Shown one piece after another: positions 8,764 through 18,145 of a stretch of 64,000 nucleotides of DNA (within the stretch, counting starts at the first letter, position 1; every line of letters starts with the position of its first letter). The notes under the pieces are model-generated. The model searched no databases and was not told the origin of the DNA. It was given only the letters and a program-made list of their open reading frames with translations. Made by a program: the position numbers and the translations under genes. The stretch comes from Candidatus Peribacteria bacterium (GTDB taxonomy: Bacteria; Patescibacteriota; Gracilibacteria; Absconditabacterales; Absconditicoccaceae), in assembly GCA_023898485.1 (NCBI GenBank), contig CP060225.1, positions 937,998-1,001,997 on the forward strand, given 5' to 3'.

Positions 8764-9381
8764 TTATAAAGTAGCAATAGCTTTGTTTCGTGCATCAGAT
8801 GTATATGATGCTCCACCGACTTTACCCACGGTCGCCTGATCGACAGTCTTACCTACGACCTGACCCCCTATAGCACTCGCAAAAGCTGACTGATAGCGTC
8901 TTGATTCTCCATGGGCAGCGCTCTGACTCAGCGATACATCAGTGATAATACCATCTCCATCGACAGTGAGTGTGACCTGTATAATGTCACGACCATTTGC
9001 ACGACCACGCTCACCATCATAGGTGATCGTAGATGAGGTCAGCTCTATCACTTCGACAGAACTAGTAGGGACAGTCTCTACAGAGGCTCTTGTTTGCGTC
9101 GTAGTAGCGCTAGAAGTAGATGTAGTATCTTCCGTAGTAGTTGAAGAAGATATAGCAGAAGAAGTTGATGAAGAAGTCACAGACCCCATATCAGCATCAC
9201 CCTTACTAACAACGATAGCATCACTATCATCTATCGTATCTGTTGTGACAGTCGATGCAACAGCAGATGAAGTAGGAGAGATGCTTGAAGAAGTTGGTGT
9301 CATCACATTGGTTCCACACCCTACCAATACCAGCGTAGCGAAGGTGATAGTTGCCACAAAAGATGTATATTTCATAGTCAT
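8764..9381 (-). CDS. FMN-binding-domain lipoprotein 1
   Basis: A 205-residue exported lipoprotein; an alternative start ATG at 9375 differs by two residues. The signal peptide ends in the lipobox LVLVGC. A Ser/Thr-rich linker (residues ~25-110) leads to an FMN-binding domain with the flavinylation-type motif GGASYTS near the C-terminus (Thr/Ser acceptor). In the usual Dxx(S/T/A)GA(S/T)xT consensus the leading Asp is Gly here. With ApbE next door it probably carries covalent FMN at the cell surface and takes part in electron transfer. No TGA is used. Confidence 0.85.
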   Translation of the reverse strand: MTMKYTSFVATITFATLVLVGCGTNVMTPTSSSISPTSSAVASTVTTDTIDDSDAIVVSKGDADMGSVTSSSTSSAISSSTTTEDTTSTSSATTTQTRASVETVPTSSVEVIELTSSTITYDGERGRANGRDIIQVTLTVDGDGIITDVSLSQSAAHGESRRYQSAFASAIGGQVVGKTVDQATVGKVGGASYTSDARNKAIATL

Positions 9382-9401
9382 AATTTTTTCAAGAATAGTA
9401 A

Positions 9402-9427
9402 AAGGTGAAGTATATCAACCTCACCTT
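9402..9427 (-). terminator. Possible terminator between the FMN lipoprotein genes
   Basis: AAGGTGA and TCACCTT form a 7-bp stem; on the minus strand it is followed by TTTTAC. The T run is short, so termination may be partial. Confidence 0.45.
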
Positions 9428-9459
9428 AATCGTACCTTAAATATTCTTGTAACAATCAA

Positions 9460-9921
9460 CTACATAGCAGCAAATTGTGTCTGGATATCTTCAATTGCTC
9501 TATTCCATGCTTCCGATGTATATGATGCTCCAGCCACTTTGTCGACAGTAGCCTGATCAAGGGTCTTACCAATCACTTCACCCTTGATAGCACTAGCAAA
9601 ACTATCCTGATATCTACTAGATTGAGGATTGCTTGGATCCAATACCATAGCAACATCACTGATAGTGTTATCACTATCCAACGAAAGCGTCACAGTAATC
9701 TTATCATCACCGCTAGTCTGTCTGTGTTCACCATCATAATCCATCGTAGCAGAAGTAATCTTGATCACTTCAACAGACGAATCAGACGAAGTCGTCGTAT
9801 CAGCTGCAACCGATGTATCAGTACTAGTCGTGTCTGTCGCAGGAGAAGTAGTATCGGTACCACACGCTACCAAGACCATCGTAGCAATTACAAGTGCCGC
9901 TACCAAAGAAGTGTTTTTCAT
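9460..9921 (-). CDS. FMN-binding-domain lipoprotein 2
   Basis: A 153-residue paralog of the neighbouring lipoprotein. The start ATG at 9921 begins MKNTSLVAALVIATMVLVAC, an ideal lipoprotein signal peptide. After a short Thr/Ser/Asp linker the FMN-binding domain ends with DKVAGASYTSEAWNRAI, which matches the ApbE flavinylation motif with the Asp present. It is therefore the better candidate for covalent FMN loading. No TGA is used. It probably shuttles electrons between the membrane reductase encoded upstream and an external acceptor (inference). Confidence 0.88.
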   Translation of the reverse strand: MKNTSLVAALVIATMVLVACGTDTTSPATDTTSTDTSVAADTTTSSDSSVEVIKITSATMDYDGEHRQTSGDDKITVTLSLDSDNTISDVAMVLDPSNPQSSRYQDSFASAIKGEVIGKTLDQATVDKVAGASYTSEAWNRAIEDIQTQFAAM

Positions 9922-10039
9922 TACATGAAAAAAAATATAAAATAACACAGTGAGACACTATATAAAAGTCTTATCTAAACACAAGTAAAAACTATTTGTT
10001 ACTATTGTGCTACCATTTTCCACTATTTGCTACCATATG

Positions 10040-11341
10040 TTACATATCAAACGGCTCATAATCAATATAAGACTGCTGCACACCCAAACTAGCAAGCATA
10101 TCGCACACAGAAGCTATTACACTACTACTACCACAGATATAAAACTGAGCACAAGGAAGCCAGTCACCTACCTGCTCACGAATGATGGCAGGTGTGAGTC
10201 TCGTTCCTATGATCTCGTTTTCTTGAGTTTGCTCACGTTCGCGAGAAAGTATATGTATACAGTCATCAGCAAGCTGCTCATCGAAGTCATGCTTATAAGG
10301 TGTAGTATCACTAGTGCGGTTCATATAGAGGAGTTTCATATCTCTTGAACCCACATATTGCTCCACGAGCTCATAAAATGGTGTAATCCCAATCCCTGCC
10401 GCAATACACACCACCGGACGATCAGACGTGACGATGTCTGAGGTAAATCTTCCATAAGGACCATCTACATACATATACTGTCCAGACGTCCCCGAAAGTC
10501 TCGCTAACGACTTTGTTCGTTTGCCTTGAGCTTTGTATGCTATCCTCATTACCTGTCTCTCATTATCATAACTCAGCACCGTGAAAGGATGCGACTCACC
10601 ACCACGAGGATACTGCACATACATAAACTGCCCTGCTGTATAGTCTACCGCACAAGGCAATTGTAACTGGAGTTCGTATACATCATCGGTCTGGAGTGTA
10701 TGACTCAGGATGGTGGCCTTTTGTTTGAGCCATCACCACTGATACGCTAGTCTCACTATCATAGCAACTCCTAGCACCATACCGATCACGATCCAGTAAC
10801 CATAGACCAAACTATTCGTAGACAACATAAAACCTGACTGCAATGCATGTAATCGCATCATCACAAATGCAGGATAGACCAAAAGATGCACTCGCCATCG
10901 TACACGGAAACTCATAATCCTACGAGACAGAATACTCGTCAGCAATACTGCAATAATCAGGTCAAAAGCGATCTTTCCTATACTCACCCATATCTCAAAA
11001 CTTGAAGAAAGATCAGGCATAATCGCATACAGCCACGACGTACCGTATGCTACTACTACAGCGATCGGATGGATGAGAATCATCGCTATCGTCCCGATAC
11101 CCAGCCACTTGTGCCATCGATTGATCCAGAAAAAATCCCTATTCCACCATGCAAACATCGGACGAATACCTAGTAATGCCTGCCACATCATCACAATCAT
11201 ACCCAAAAATCCAGCCAGACTCAATACATAGTATCGTATGCTTTCTGATGTTGTCCGATCGACTGTCCACGGCTTGGTAAATACTGTCATCATTATCAAC
11301 GACAGCACAACAATCATACCAAACCATTTTTTAGGAGACAT
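10040..11341 (-). CDS. Ferric-reductase-like transmembrane flavocytochrome (FRE/NOX type)
   Basis: A 433-residue protein from an ATG at 11341; a TTG start at 11377 would add 12 residues. The N-terminal ~210 residues hold six helices with paired histidines for b hemes (NRWHKWLG, LIHPIAVV, RVHLLVYP and RLHALQS). After YQWG (TGA = Gly) comes a ferredoxin-reductase-like module: FAD site HPFTVLS, NAD(P) site AAGIGITPFYELV, and a C-terminal CGSSSVIASV. It would pass electrons from NAD(P)H through FAD and heme across the membrane. Together with ApbE and the FMN lipoproteins it suggests extracytoplasmic electron transfer. Confidence 0.87.
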
Positions 11342-11567
11342 GAAGAGACGGAAGAGATTTAAAGACCAATGAACCAAAGACTAGTAAATATAACTTAAAC
11401 TAACCTTAATAGGGAAGTAGAGCCCTTAAGACAAGAGGAAATATATTATGGTTTTTTCACTTTCCTTGCGGAATATGCTCTGTAAGAGAAAGAGTAATCA
11501 GAAAAGCAGTGATATTCTGGTAAGTTGAAATCTTTATTTATATAGGTTGTGTATGGTTGCTCGTATT

Positions 11568-12068
11568 TTACATTTCAGGAAAAGTAATATATGGATCATC
11601 AGAATCAAGTATTTTTTGTAATTCTTTTGGGTCCATTCCAGTTATATCGTCAGGTCCTTCATCAAACATGAGCCAATCAGCTCTTTCGTTTCTTCCGCCT
11701 CTATAGGATGGTATATCATCATAATCATCAATAACATTTCTTTCTAAGAGTATATCTATAATCATGTCATATTCTTCTTCACTATAAGTATGTGGATCTT
11801 CATTAAGTTTTTCTAAGAGTTCTTGGTCACTGAGATCAACATAGGATTCAGTCCTACTGGTGTGATTTTGAATATTCATAGTGCTATTGTTATTGTTAAA
11901 GATGGTAAATATTGATGGTCATTTTCATGGTCAATATGCTTCATCATATCATCATCATGAGCCTGTCATATTGGTGGAGTTTCATTCTTGGTCATAAAGA
12001 TCATAATAATGGGAAGTATTAGTAAATTCTCTTAGATACTCTTTAAAGTTTTTGTCTTTTATGTTCAT
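11568..12068 (-). CDS. Hypothetical acidic protein with UGA-encoded glycine run
   Basis: A 166-residue protein that becomes visible only with TGA read as Gly; a standard-code reading leaves just the last 103 residues. The N-terminal part is followed by a Gly-rich patch (MTGSGGGYDEAYGPGKGPS, residues ~37-55) with seven TGA codons. The C-terminal half is acidic and helical (DLSDQELLEKLNEDP and EEEYDMIIDILLERNVIDD). No signal peptide or family is recognised. It is isolated between the ferric-reductase-like gene and uvrC. Confidence 0.6.
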
Positions 12069-12158
12069 CATTAAGAATAAGCAAATAAGATTGTATATTA
12101 TCATTATATATATATTTTTGTTGAAAGCAATTTTTGTGTGACTATGAATAAGTAGCTA

Positions 12159-14018
12159 ATGCTTCCCATCTCCCATATTCCCCATGAGCCCGGTATTTAT
12201 CTCTTTTGTGATGCGAAAGGGAAGTATCTTTATATAGGAAAAGCCAAGAATCTCCACAAGCGTGTGCAGCAGTATTTCACTCCCTGATCGGTGTGGAAGC
12301 AGGACATGGTCCGCAAGGCGAGTTCTATCGAGTATATCCAGACGCAGTCGGAGTCGGAAGCACTTTTTCTCGAAGATAATCTGATTAAGCAACATCAGCC
12401 ACCGTTCAATAGTCTACTTAAAGGTGATAATTCATACGGATTTATCAAGATAACGAATGAGGAGTTTTCGCAGGTGTTCTTCACTCGCGATAGGAGGCAG
12501 GATGGAGCGATCTATATCGGCCCCAAGCGTTACACTCGCCAGATCAAAGACGTACTCCACTATCTCCGCCAACTGTTACAGTACAGATGATGCAAAAAGA
12601 CTCAGTTTGCCTCAGGAAAGCTTTGCTCAGACTACTATCGAGGTCTGTGTCGCGGACGATGTGTACTGGCAAAGCTAAAAAGCCAAAACGATAAAACGTC
12701 AAAACGCAACGAATCACTGATTGCGCAAGCAGAATCACAATGATTGGAGATAGATCATGACTACAGCTATTATCACACCCAATACGCAGAGATTATGACC
12801 CTGGTTCAAGATGTCTTCGAATGACGTCAGGACCATGTATTGGACCACATCCGTATACAGATAGACGAAGCAGTGAGTCGTGAGCACTTCGAGCGAGCAG
12901 CGAGACTCAGAGATATCTATACCGGACTCAATGATCTCATCCAGCGTCAGGATGTGGTGATCGATCTGGCACGAGATGGTCATGTGCGACAGGTGCAGCA
13001 GATCGGTTCGTGGCGAGTCTGGGTGATCGCAACCTTCCAACAAGGCAGACTAGTCGACATCATCCGCCAGAGAGAGTCCATAGAGGAGACATCACTCAAC
13101 GAACTCCTTTCACTCCTTGAACTCGAATACGGTGATCCCACACTTATTGATACCGCAGAATATAAGCAGTTTGTCCGTACGCACAGGGACGTGGATCGAG
13201 ACGATCGTGAGGGTCTGATTACGTTTTTGACTCAAGAAGTAGGTCATGGGATCATCGGTATCACTGGACAGACCTATCTGACCAAAGACTACTATATAGC
13301 GATTGCGGACGTGCTTGCCAAGGCGGTCGATAGCTATATCGTGAGTACTTCGCGAGAGTCATGATCGGTGATGAGCGATATCTTGGAGACCTTTCAGCAG
13401 CGTTATTTTTTGAAAAGTTACCCCTATCATATCGAGTGTGTGGATATCTCCCACATGGGCGGCAAACATACATCGGGAGGTCTGTCTTCGCTCCAGTGAT
13501 GAGTGCCATATACCTATGGTTATCGCAACTATAAGATCCAGACCGTCAGTGGAGGTGATGACTACGGAGCACTGACCGAATTGATCACCCGCCGTTTCAA
13601 ACTAGGAAAATCCCCCCATCCTCAGCAGACTTCGGATACCCCCCTTGAGCAAGGGGGGCAAGGAGCGATGTCAGGAGCGAGTGGGGGGATGGGGTATCCT
13701 GATCTCTTCATCCTTGATGGAGGACTACGTCAGCTATGACTGATTCCCAAGCTGATTGATCAGTACCCTGAGCAGATGCAGACGCTCATGCAGACGACCC
13801 AGTTCGCCGCTCTCGAAAAGGGCAAGTGAAGAAAGAGAGCCAATAAAAAAACCAACCCCGAGACCCTTCACGTCCTGCTCGATGATGGAGAAGTAGTTTC
13901 GAAATCACTCATCTACGACCAGGTCGATCAGCTTCTCGTCCAGCTCCGTGACGAATCCCACCGCATGGCCAATAAGCAGAGAAAGAGAGGGATGGGGAAG
14001 GAGGTGAAAGAAAAGTAG
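12159..14018 (+). CDS. uvrC: Excinuclease ABC subunit C (UvrC), lacking the C-terminal HhH domain
   Basis: Nuclease subunit of UvrABC nucleotide excision repair. The 619-residue protein has, in order, the GIY-YIG domain (PGIYLFCDAKGKYLYIGKAK), a Cys-rich segment with four Cys (TGA Gly just before the first), the UVR motif (EHFERAARLRDIYTGL), and the RNase H-like domain (IECVDISHMGGKHTSGGLSS; DLFILDGGLRQL; QLRDESHRMA). The protein stops there, without the usual tandem helix-hairpin-helix. Nine TGA codons are Gly. A G/C-rich palindromic 66-bp element is inserted in frame at 13634-13699, and a CAAAACG-type low-complexity linker lies near 12676-12710. Confidence 0.93.
13634..13699 (+). repeat. 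In-frame palindromic element inside uvrC
   Basis: A 66-bp (22-codon) insert bounded by GGATACCCC and GGGGTATCC. It contains a perfect hairpin CCCCCCTT-GAGC-AAGGGGGG, followed by AGGAGCGA repeats and GGGGGGAT. It encodes a Gly/Ser-rich insert just before the conserved DLFILDGG strand. The same arrangement occurs in clpB and the sufS-like gene. Confidence 0.75.
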
Positions 14019-14198
14019 TAGGTAGAAAAGGCAAAAAATGATCCTCCTTTGTAAAAGAGGTTGTGGTGCCAGGTATTCCCTTTTCCAAAGTGGAAACAAA
14101 GCCCCTATCACATGACAAAAAATACTATTGACTTCGTGATATATATATACAATAGCAGCAATCTTCGGAATGAATTCGAGGAGGTTAAAAAAATAATT

Positions 14199-14438
14199 AT
14201 GGAAAAAATTTTTAAAGTAACTAAGGTCATCGTGCTGTCGGTGATCTATTGTGTGGCATTGTTTGTTTCATATCATGCAGCGGTGCGTGGGATATGCACA
14301 TGTGATGCACATACGATTTTTTCTGGGTGTGGCTTATTTATGGTGTGCGAAACAATCGCACTGTCACCATTAGTGTTTATGATCATGATCCTATTGGTGC
14401 TCCTATTCCTCACCCCGATCGGTCTAATAATCGACTAA
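14199..14438 (+). CDS. Small membrane protein, unknown function
   Basis: A 79-residue protein with two hydrophobic helices (VTKVIVLSVIYCVALFVSY and LSPLVFMIMILLVLLFLTPIGLII). A loop between them contains four cysteines (GICTCDAHTIFSGCGLFMVCE). The start is fixed by a strong Shine-Dalgarno, GAGGAGGTT at about 14178-14186, a rarity in this window. The gene ends at TAA and is followed by a clear terminator, so it is probably a single-gene transcript. No family is recognised. Confidence 0.65.
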   Translation: MEKIFKVTKVIVLSVIYCVALFVSYHAAVRGICTCDAHTIFSGCGLFMVCETIALSPLVFMIMILLVLLFLTPIGLIID

Positions 14439-14450
14439 ACCTTAGACCTC

Positions 14451-14488
14451 AACCACACTCAGTATCTGTCTGGATGTGGTTTTTTTTC
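14451..14488 (+). terminator. Rho-independent terminator
   Basis: AACCACA and TGTGGTT pair around a 17-nt loop and are followed by a run of eight T. It ends the small membrane protein transcript. Confidence 0.8.
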
Positions 14489-14496
14489 TATATAAA

Positions 14497-14605
14497 AAAA
14501 ACAGGAGCGTCCCCGATGTTTATACACATCGGTATGAGAGAGATATATCGCTACATCTGACTCATACTGATATGGAGAAATCGAAAGAATGACGCTCCTG
14601 TTTTT
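14497..14605. ncRNA. Candidate structured RNA with multibranch fold
   Basis: A perfect 14-bp outer stem (AAAACAGGAGCGTC with GACGCTCCTGTTTT) encloses a 7-bp hairpin (CCGATGT and ACATCGG) and a 6-bp stem (TATGAG and CTCATA). T runs flank it on either strand, so it could act as a bidirectional terminator. The enclosed ~80 nt are more structured than an ordinary terminator loop. No known RNA family is recognised. Confidence 0.4.
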
Positions 14606-14980
14606 ATCAAGTATCCGATCCTGCGGTGTCGCCGACCTAGATACGATGTGGGAGGATACTCACCACAAGATAGCCGATGGAGTGGGGGAATAACTCACAT
14701 TGTGTTGATGAGAGTTGGCACCTACCTATCACCTCAGCATATGATAATCATAGAGAGCGGAATGTGTTTTGTCATTTTTTGTATGATATTTTTGATTCTT
14801 TAGGAGACAAAATGAAAAAATAGTATATGGTTGTCTCTTGTGTGAGCGGGAATAGTGTGTTTTGTGTTTTTGAGATATGGTATTTTTGTTTGTTATGTGT
14901 AATATGTAGAAACATGATCTTTGTGAGTATGGGGATAATGCTTGATAATTGCTTTATTTGATCGATAGATTCTATTCTTT
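14606..14980. other. Intergenic region without a supported gene
   Basis: About 375 bp. Short local stems are visible (GTGGGAG with CTCACCAC, GAGT with ACTC, near 14656-14690), and a GGAG followed by ATG AAA AAA TAG near 14803-14821 opens only three codons. The stretch could hold a non-coding RNA or the promoter of the downstream YrdC gene; nothing more can be supported. Confidence 0.4.
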
Positions 14981-15481
14981 ATGAAACTATTGTCTCGAGA
15001 TGTCTTGTGTGGTGTAGAACATCCTGGAGTGATGCTCTTGCCTACCGATACGGTATATGGTCTACATGCACGTATGGATGATACGACTGCTGTTGTTGCG
15101 CTTCAGACCATCAAAGAGAGGGATGATACAAGATATTTTATCACGCTGATCAGTTCGTGGTCACATCTGGAGCAATGTGGTATTGTGTTGCAGGATCGTC
15201 ATCGTAATATGCTCGAAAAACTATGGCCCTGACCCTATACGGTATTGCTCCGTGATCATGAAGGTCTGACTCATTCTTTTCGTTGGCCTGCAAAACCTCT
15301 GCTTCTACAGCTTATAGATCAGCAATGACCGCTCTATTCTACTTCTGCTAATTGGCATGGATTTCCCACCGCATCCTCTCTTGTTGGATTGGACGATAGG
15401 TTGCAGTTTTTGATAGATTATGGAATAGATGAGTGAGTCTTGACATGATCATCATCAACCATTATTGATATAGTAAGATAA
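14981..15481 (+). CDS. YrdC/Sua5/YciO-family protein
   Basis: A 166-residue YrdC-fold protein. Sua5-type members make threonylcarbamoyl-AMP for the t6A modification of ANN-decoding tRNAs. Motifs are LLPTDTVYGLHARMD, TIKERDDTRYFITLI (the KxR...P region), LWPGPYTVLLR, QQGPLYSTSANWHG and GVLTGSSSTIIDIVR. Four glycines in these motifs are TGA codons, so the standard code would cut the protein at half length. The short length (no C-terminal Sua5 domain) fits the TsaC/YrdC class. A bidirectional terminator follows. Confidence 0.88.
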
Positions 15482-15518
15482 ATATCGCTACATGCCGTTG
15501 TCCCTTTTTACATTGAGA

Positions 15519-15551
15519 AAAATCAGGATCTCTTTGACCCTGATTCTTTTT
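15519..15551. terminator. Bidirectional rho-independent terminator
   Basis: AATCAGG and CCTGATT form the stem, with T runs on both strands. It separates the convergent YrdC gene (plus) and the surface protein gene (minus). Confidence 0.8.
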
Positions 15552-15563
15552 GGTTATGGTGTC

Positions 15564-16478
15564 TTAGTGTTTGCGTTTTAGGAGGAGATAGCCGCCAATA
15601 ACAGCGATTAATCCTATGATCATGAGTGTTTCTTTGGGTCCAGTTTGTGTATTGACTGCTGTGACAGCAAAATCTTCTAGGTGCATGGTTTGTGTACATG
15701 CCTTACCATATTCTGTATCATTCGCATCGAGTGGTACCAGCTTTATGAGATAGGTCCCAGCTTGTGACGGTGTGAAGACAAATTGTTCTGCTGTGAGATC
15801 AGCAGTACCGATCGTTCTAAATGCGCTTTCTGACTCTCCTCTTGCTTCTAGGCGTACTTTGCCACTATTGACAAGTGCGTCTCGCGTGACAGTCACTTTG
15901 TCATTATCTTGTGACCGTGATATATTGGCAGCACACATATCAGGTGCAGCGCTATGTGTGGTGTCAGTGGTGTCTGTTGTGTTACGATTATCATATATAT
16001 CTTGGTAGTTGAACGATATCTCTTCTGATGGAGTACCTAGGAGTCCGTTTTTTCTTGGGAAGATGGTAAGGTAATATGTTTGTTCTGCTTGGATATCGGT
16101 TCCTACGTTGAGGTCACATTCGATTTCTTGTTTTCCTTCAAGTTCACTAGCAACGAAGGTACATGAGACTGTCTCGATTTGATCAGTAGAATTATTGGCC
16201 TCTAGATCAGCACGAGGGGCACCTGCATAGCTAACATCGTATTCGAGAATAGGATCAGACCCATCATAGACGATAGGAGCTACTATGGTAAGTGTAGTAT
16301 CAGTGGCATCTATAGCCTGTACAATATCGGTGGTATTGAACCCAAAATTTGCATCTGTCGAAGTAACTTGTACAGCATCATCTATGTACTCAAAAATATT
16401 CTCATCTTGAGCAAAGATACCGGTAACTCCTGTTATACTAAGGATTGCTACGGCGGAAAGTGCAGCTAATTTTTTCAT
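15564..16478 (-). CDS. Secreted, membrane-anchored surface protein
   Basis: A 304-residue exported protein. The signal peptide is MKKLAALSAVAILSITGVTG with a likely cleavage at FAQ-DE. The mature part is beta-rich, with fibronectin-III-like phrases (TYYLTIFPRKN; FVFTPSQAGTYLIKLVP) and a Thr/Asp-rich spacer. The C-terminus is a sorting-signal-like tail: NTQTGPKE, a hydrophobic helix (TLMIIGLIAVIGGYLLL) and KRKH. This resembles LPxTG-type anchors with TGP instead of LPxTG. No TGA codon is used. It is divergent from nrdB. A role in cell-surface contact is possible but unproven. Confidence 0.7.
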   Translation of the reverse strand: MKKLAALSAVAILSITGVTGIFAQDENIFEYIDDAVQVTSTDANFGFNTTDIVQAIDATDTTLTIVAPIVYDGSDPILEYDVSYAGAPRADLEANNSTDQIETVSCTFVASELEGKQEIECDLNVGTDIQAEQTYYLTIFPRKNGLLGTPSEEISFNYQDIYDNRNTTDTTDTTHSAAPDMCAANISRSQDNDKVTVTRDALVNSGKVRLEARGESESAFRTIGTADLTAEQFVFTPSQAGTYLIKLVPLDANDTEYGKACTQTMHLEDFAVTAVNTQTGPKETLMIIGLIAVIGGYLLLKRKH

Positions 16479-16546
16479 ATACCCTGTGTGTACAAAAACT
16501 AAAAATTTCTGTCATCATAGGTATTATTTATTATTTTTCTACCGTT

Positions 16547-16600
16547 TTTCACATATAATCTCTTTACAATATTTTTATATTGTTCACTATATGTGAATAA
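16547..16600. promoter_or_regulatory. Nested palindromes in the divergent region upstream of nrdB
   Basis: ACAATAT and ATATTGT (16566-16583), TTCACTATATGTGAA (16583-16597), and an outer CACATATA/TATATGTG pair are stacked in the 336-bp gap between the surface protein gene and nrdB. The second palindrome resembles an NrdR-type box, but a spaced pair is not evident. The remainder of the gap shows nothing coding that I support. Confidence 0.4.
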
Positions 16601-16814
16601 TTTGCAATCTTTTGTATATCAGTGTTTCTGTCTGTGGTTATATGGTGGGGTGTCTTGTTGTTTGTATTCTATGCTCTTTTTATTGTATATTTTTTTCTGA
16701 ACGTTGCTCTTGTGATATCTGCTATGAACACTATATCTTGTGGTATAAATAGTCTTAGAGACACAATATATTGTGGTAATGGTGTCTTTTTTATTTGGAT
16801 GAAATTATGTATTG

Positions 16815-18089
16815 ATGGTGGTGGAATGGATTCAAAAAAGAGATGGAGGTATCCAGAGATTTGAAGTTGGTAAGATAGAAGACGCTATCTATAAAGCTAT
16901 GAAACAAGTGGGTCATGGCACTAAAAGTGATGCAAAAGTACTTGCTCGTCTTGTACATGCAACCCTTGATCAGCACCTGATCAATAATCCTGACTACATG
17001 TGGACGGTAGAATGAGTGCAGGACAAAGTTGAAGAAACGTTGATGTCAAGCAATTTCCATGATGTAGCGAAATCATATATCCTCTATAGAGAAAGAAGAA
17101 ATCAGGAGAGGAGAAGAGATATCTTCAAAAAAAGAATGAACGTAAAACCATATGAATATCCAGAATTGCTCGAGTATGTGGATGCGATCCGTCACTCGTA
17201 TTGGATCCATACAGAGTTTAATTTTTCAGGGGATGTGCAGCATTTCCATACGCAGGTCACCGATAGTGAGCGCAATGCTATCAAAAACACCATGCTGGCT
17301 ATCGCGCAGATTGAGGTAGCGGTCAAATCGTTTTGGGGTGATATCTACAAAAAGATGCCCAAGCCAGAAATTGGTTCGGTGGGTGCAACATTCGCTGAGT
17401 CTGAGGTTCGTCATCAGGACGCGTATGCGCATCTGCTTGAAGTTTTGGGTCTGAATGATGATTTCAACCAGCTCAAACATGTGCCTGCAATCATGGCGAG
17501 GATCAACTATCTCGACAAAGCAAACAAACATGCTCAGTCTGATGATCCGGAGAAATATGCGTTTACATTGGCGTTGTTTTCGCTGTTTGTAGAGCATGTG
17601 TCACTGTTCTCTCAGTTCTTAATCATGATGTCATTCAACAAATACAAGAACCTTTTCAAAGGTATTTCGAATGCGGTCGAAGCAACATCAAAAGAGGAGC
17701 AGATACATGGCCTGTTCGGTATCGATGTGATACGTATCCTCCAAGATGAGCGTCCAGAATGGTTCGGTGATGAATACAAGGAGCAAATAGCTGATATGTG
17801 TCAGGAGGCGTACGATGCAGAGTGTCAGATCTTGGATTGGATCTTTGAACAAGGAGAGTTGGATTTCTTACCGATCAAGACGATACAAGAGTTTATCAAA
17901 AATAGATTTAACAATTCACTCGAAAGTATCGGTGCAGATAAGATCTTCGAGATCGATGAGCAGGAAGTACAGAAGACAGACCGATTTGACGATGAGGTGA
18001 TTGCGACGAAGCACGGTGACTTCTTCGATAAGAGAGCCATCAACTATAATAAGAGATCAAAGAGCGTGACAGCGGATGATTTATTCTAG
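16815..18089 (+). CDS. nrdB: Ribonucleotide reductase small subunit (R2) with N-terminal ATP-cone
   Basis: A 424-residue radical-generating subunit of class I ribonucleotide reductase. Residues ~1-95 form an ATP-cone (VVEWIQKRDGGIQRFEVGKI; NPDYMWTVEGVQDKVEETL, with G from TGA), a domain normally on the large subunit. The R2 ferritin-like domain follows with ligands in YWIHTEFNF, AESEVRHQDAYAH (Glu-x-x-His and the radical-type Tyr four residues later), EHVSLFS and SKEEQIHG. The short TTG-ATG start region is resolved in favour of the ATG at 16815. The R1 encoded downstream lacks an ATP-cone, so allosteric control probably sits on R2. Confidence 0.93.
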
Positions 18090-18145
18090 TCTTTGGTTTA
18101 TTGGTCTTTAGTCTTTGGTGTTTTTATATTGATTTTTTAATAGCC

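Noticed and set aside
9023..9556. A Val-rich 177-residue plus-strand frame
   Set aside because: It is the antisense shadow of the Ser/Thr-rich linkers of the FMN-binding lipoproteins.
14019..14120. UvrC HhH domain continuing after the stop
   Set aside because: A VPGIPFSK reading occurs near 14069 but in a different frame behind tandem TAG codons, and no full helix-hairpin-helix can be read.
14606..14780. RNase P RNA, tmRNA or SRP RNA in the 14.6-14.8 kb spacer
   Set aside because: None of the universally conserved cores of these RNAs is present on either strand.
16622..16864. An 80-residue membrane-like frame before nrdB
   Set aside because: It overlaps the nrdB start in another frame, ends in scrambled nrdB codons, and has no Shine-Dalgarno or family match.
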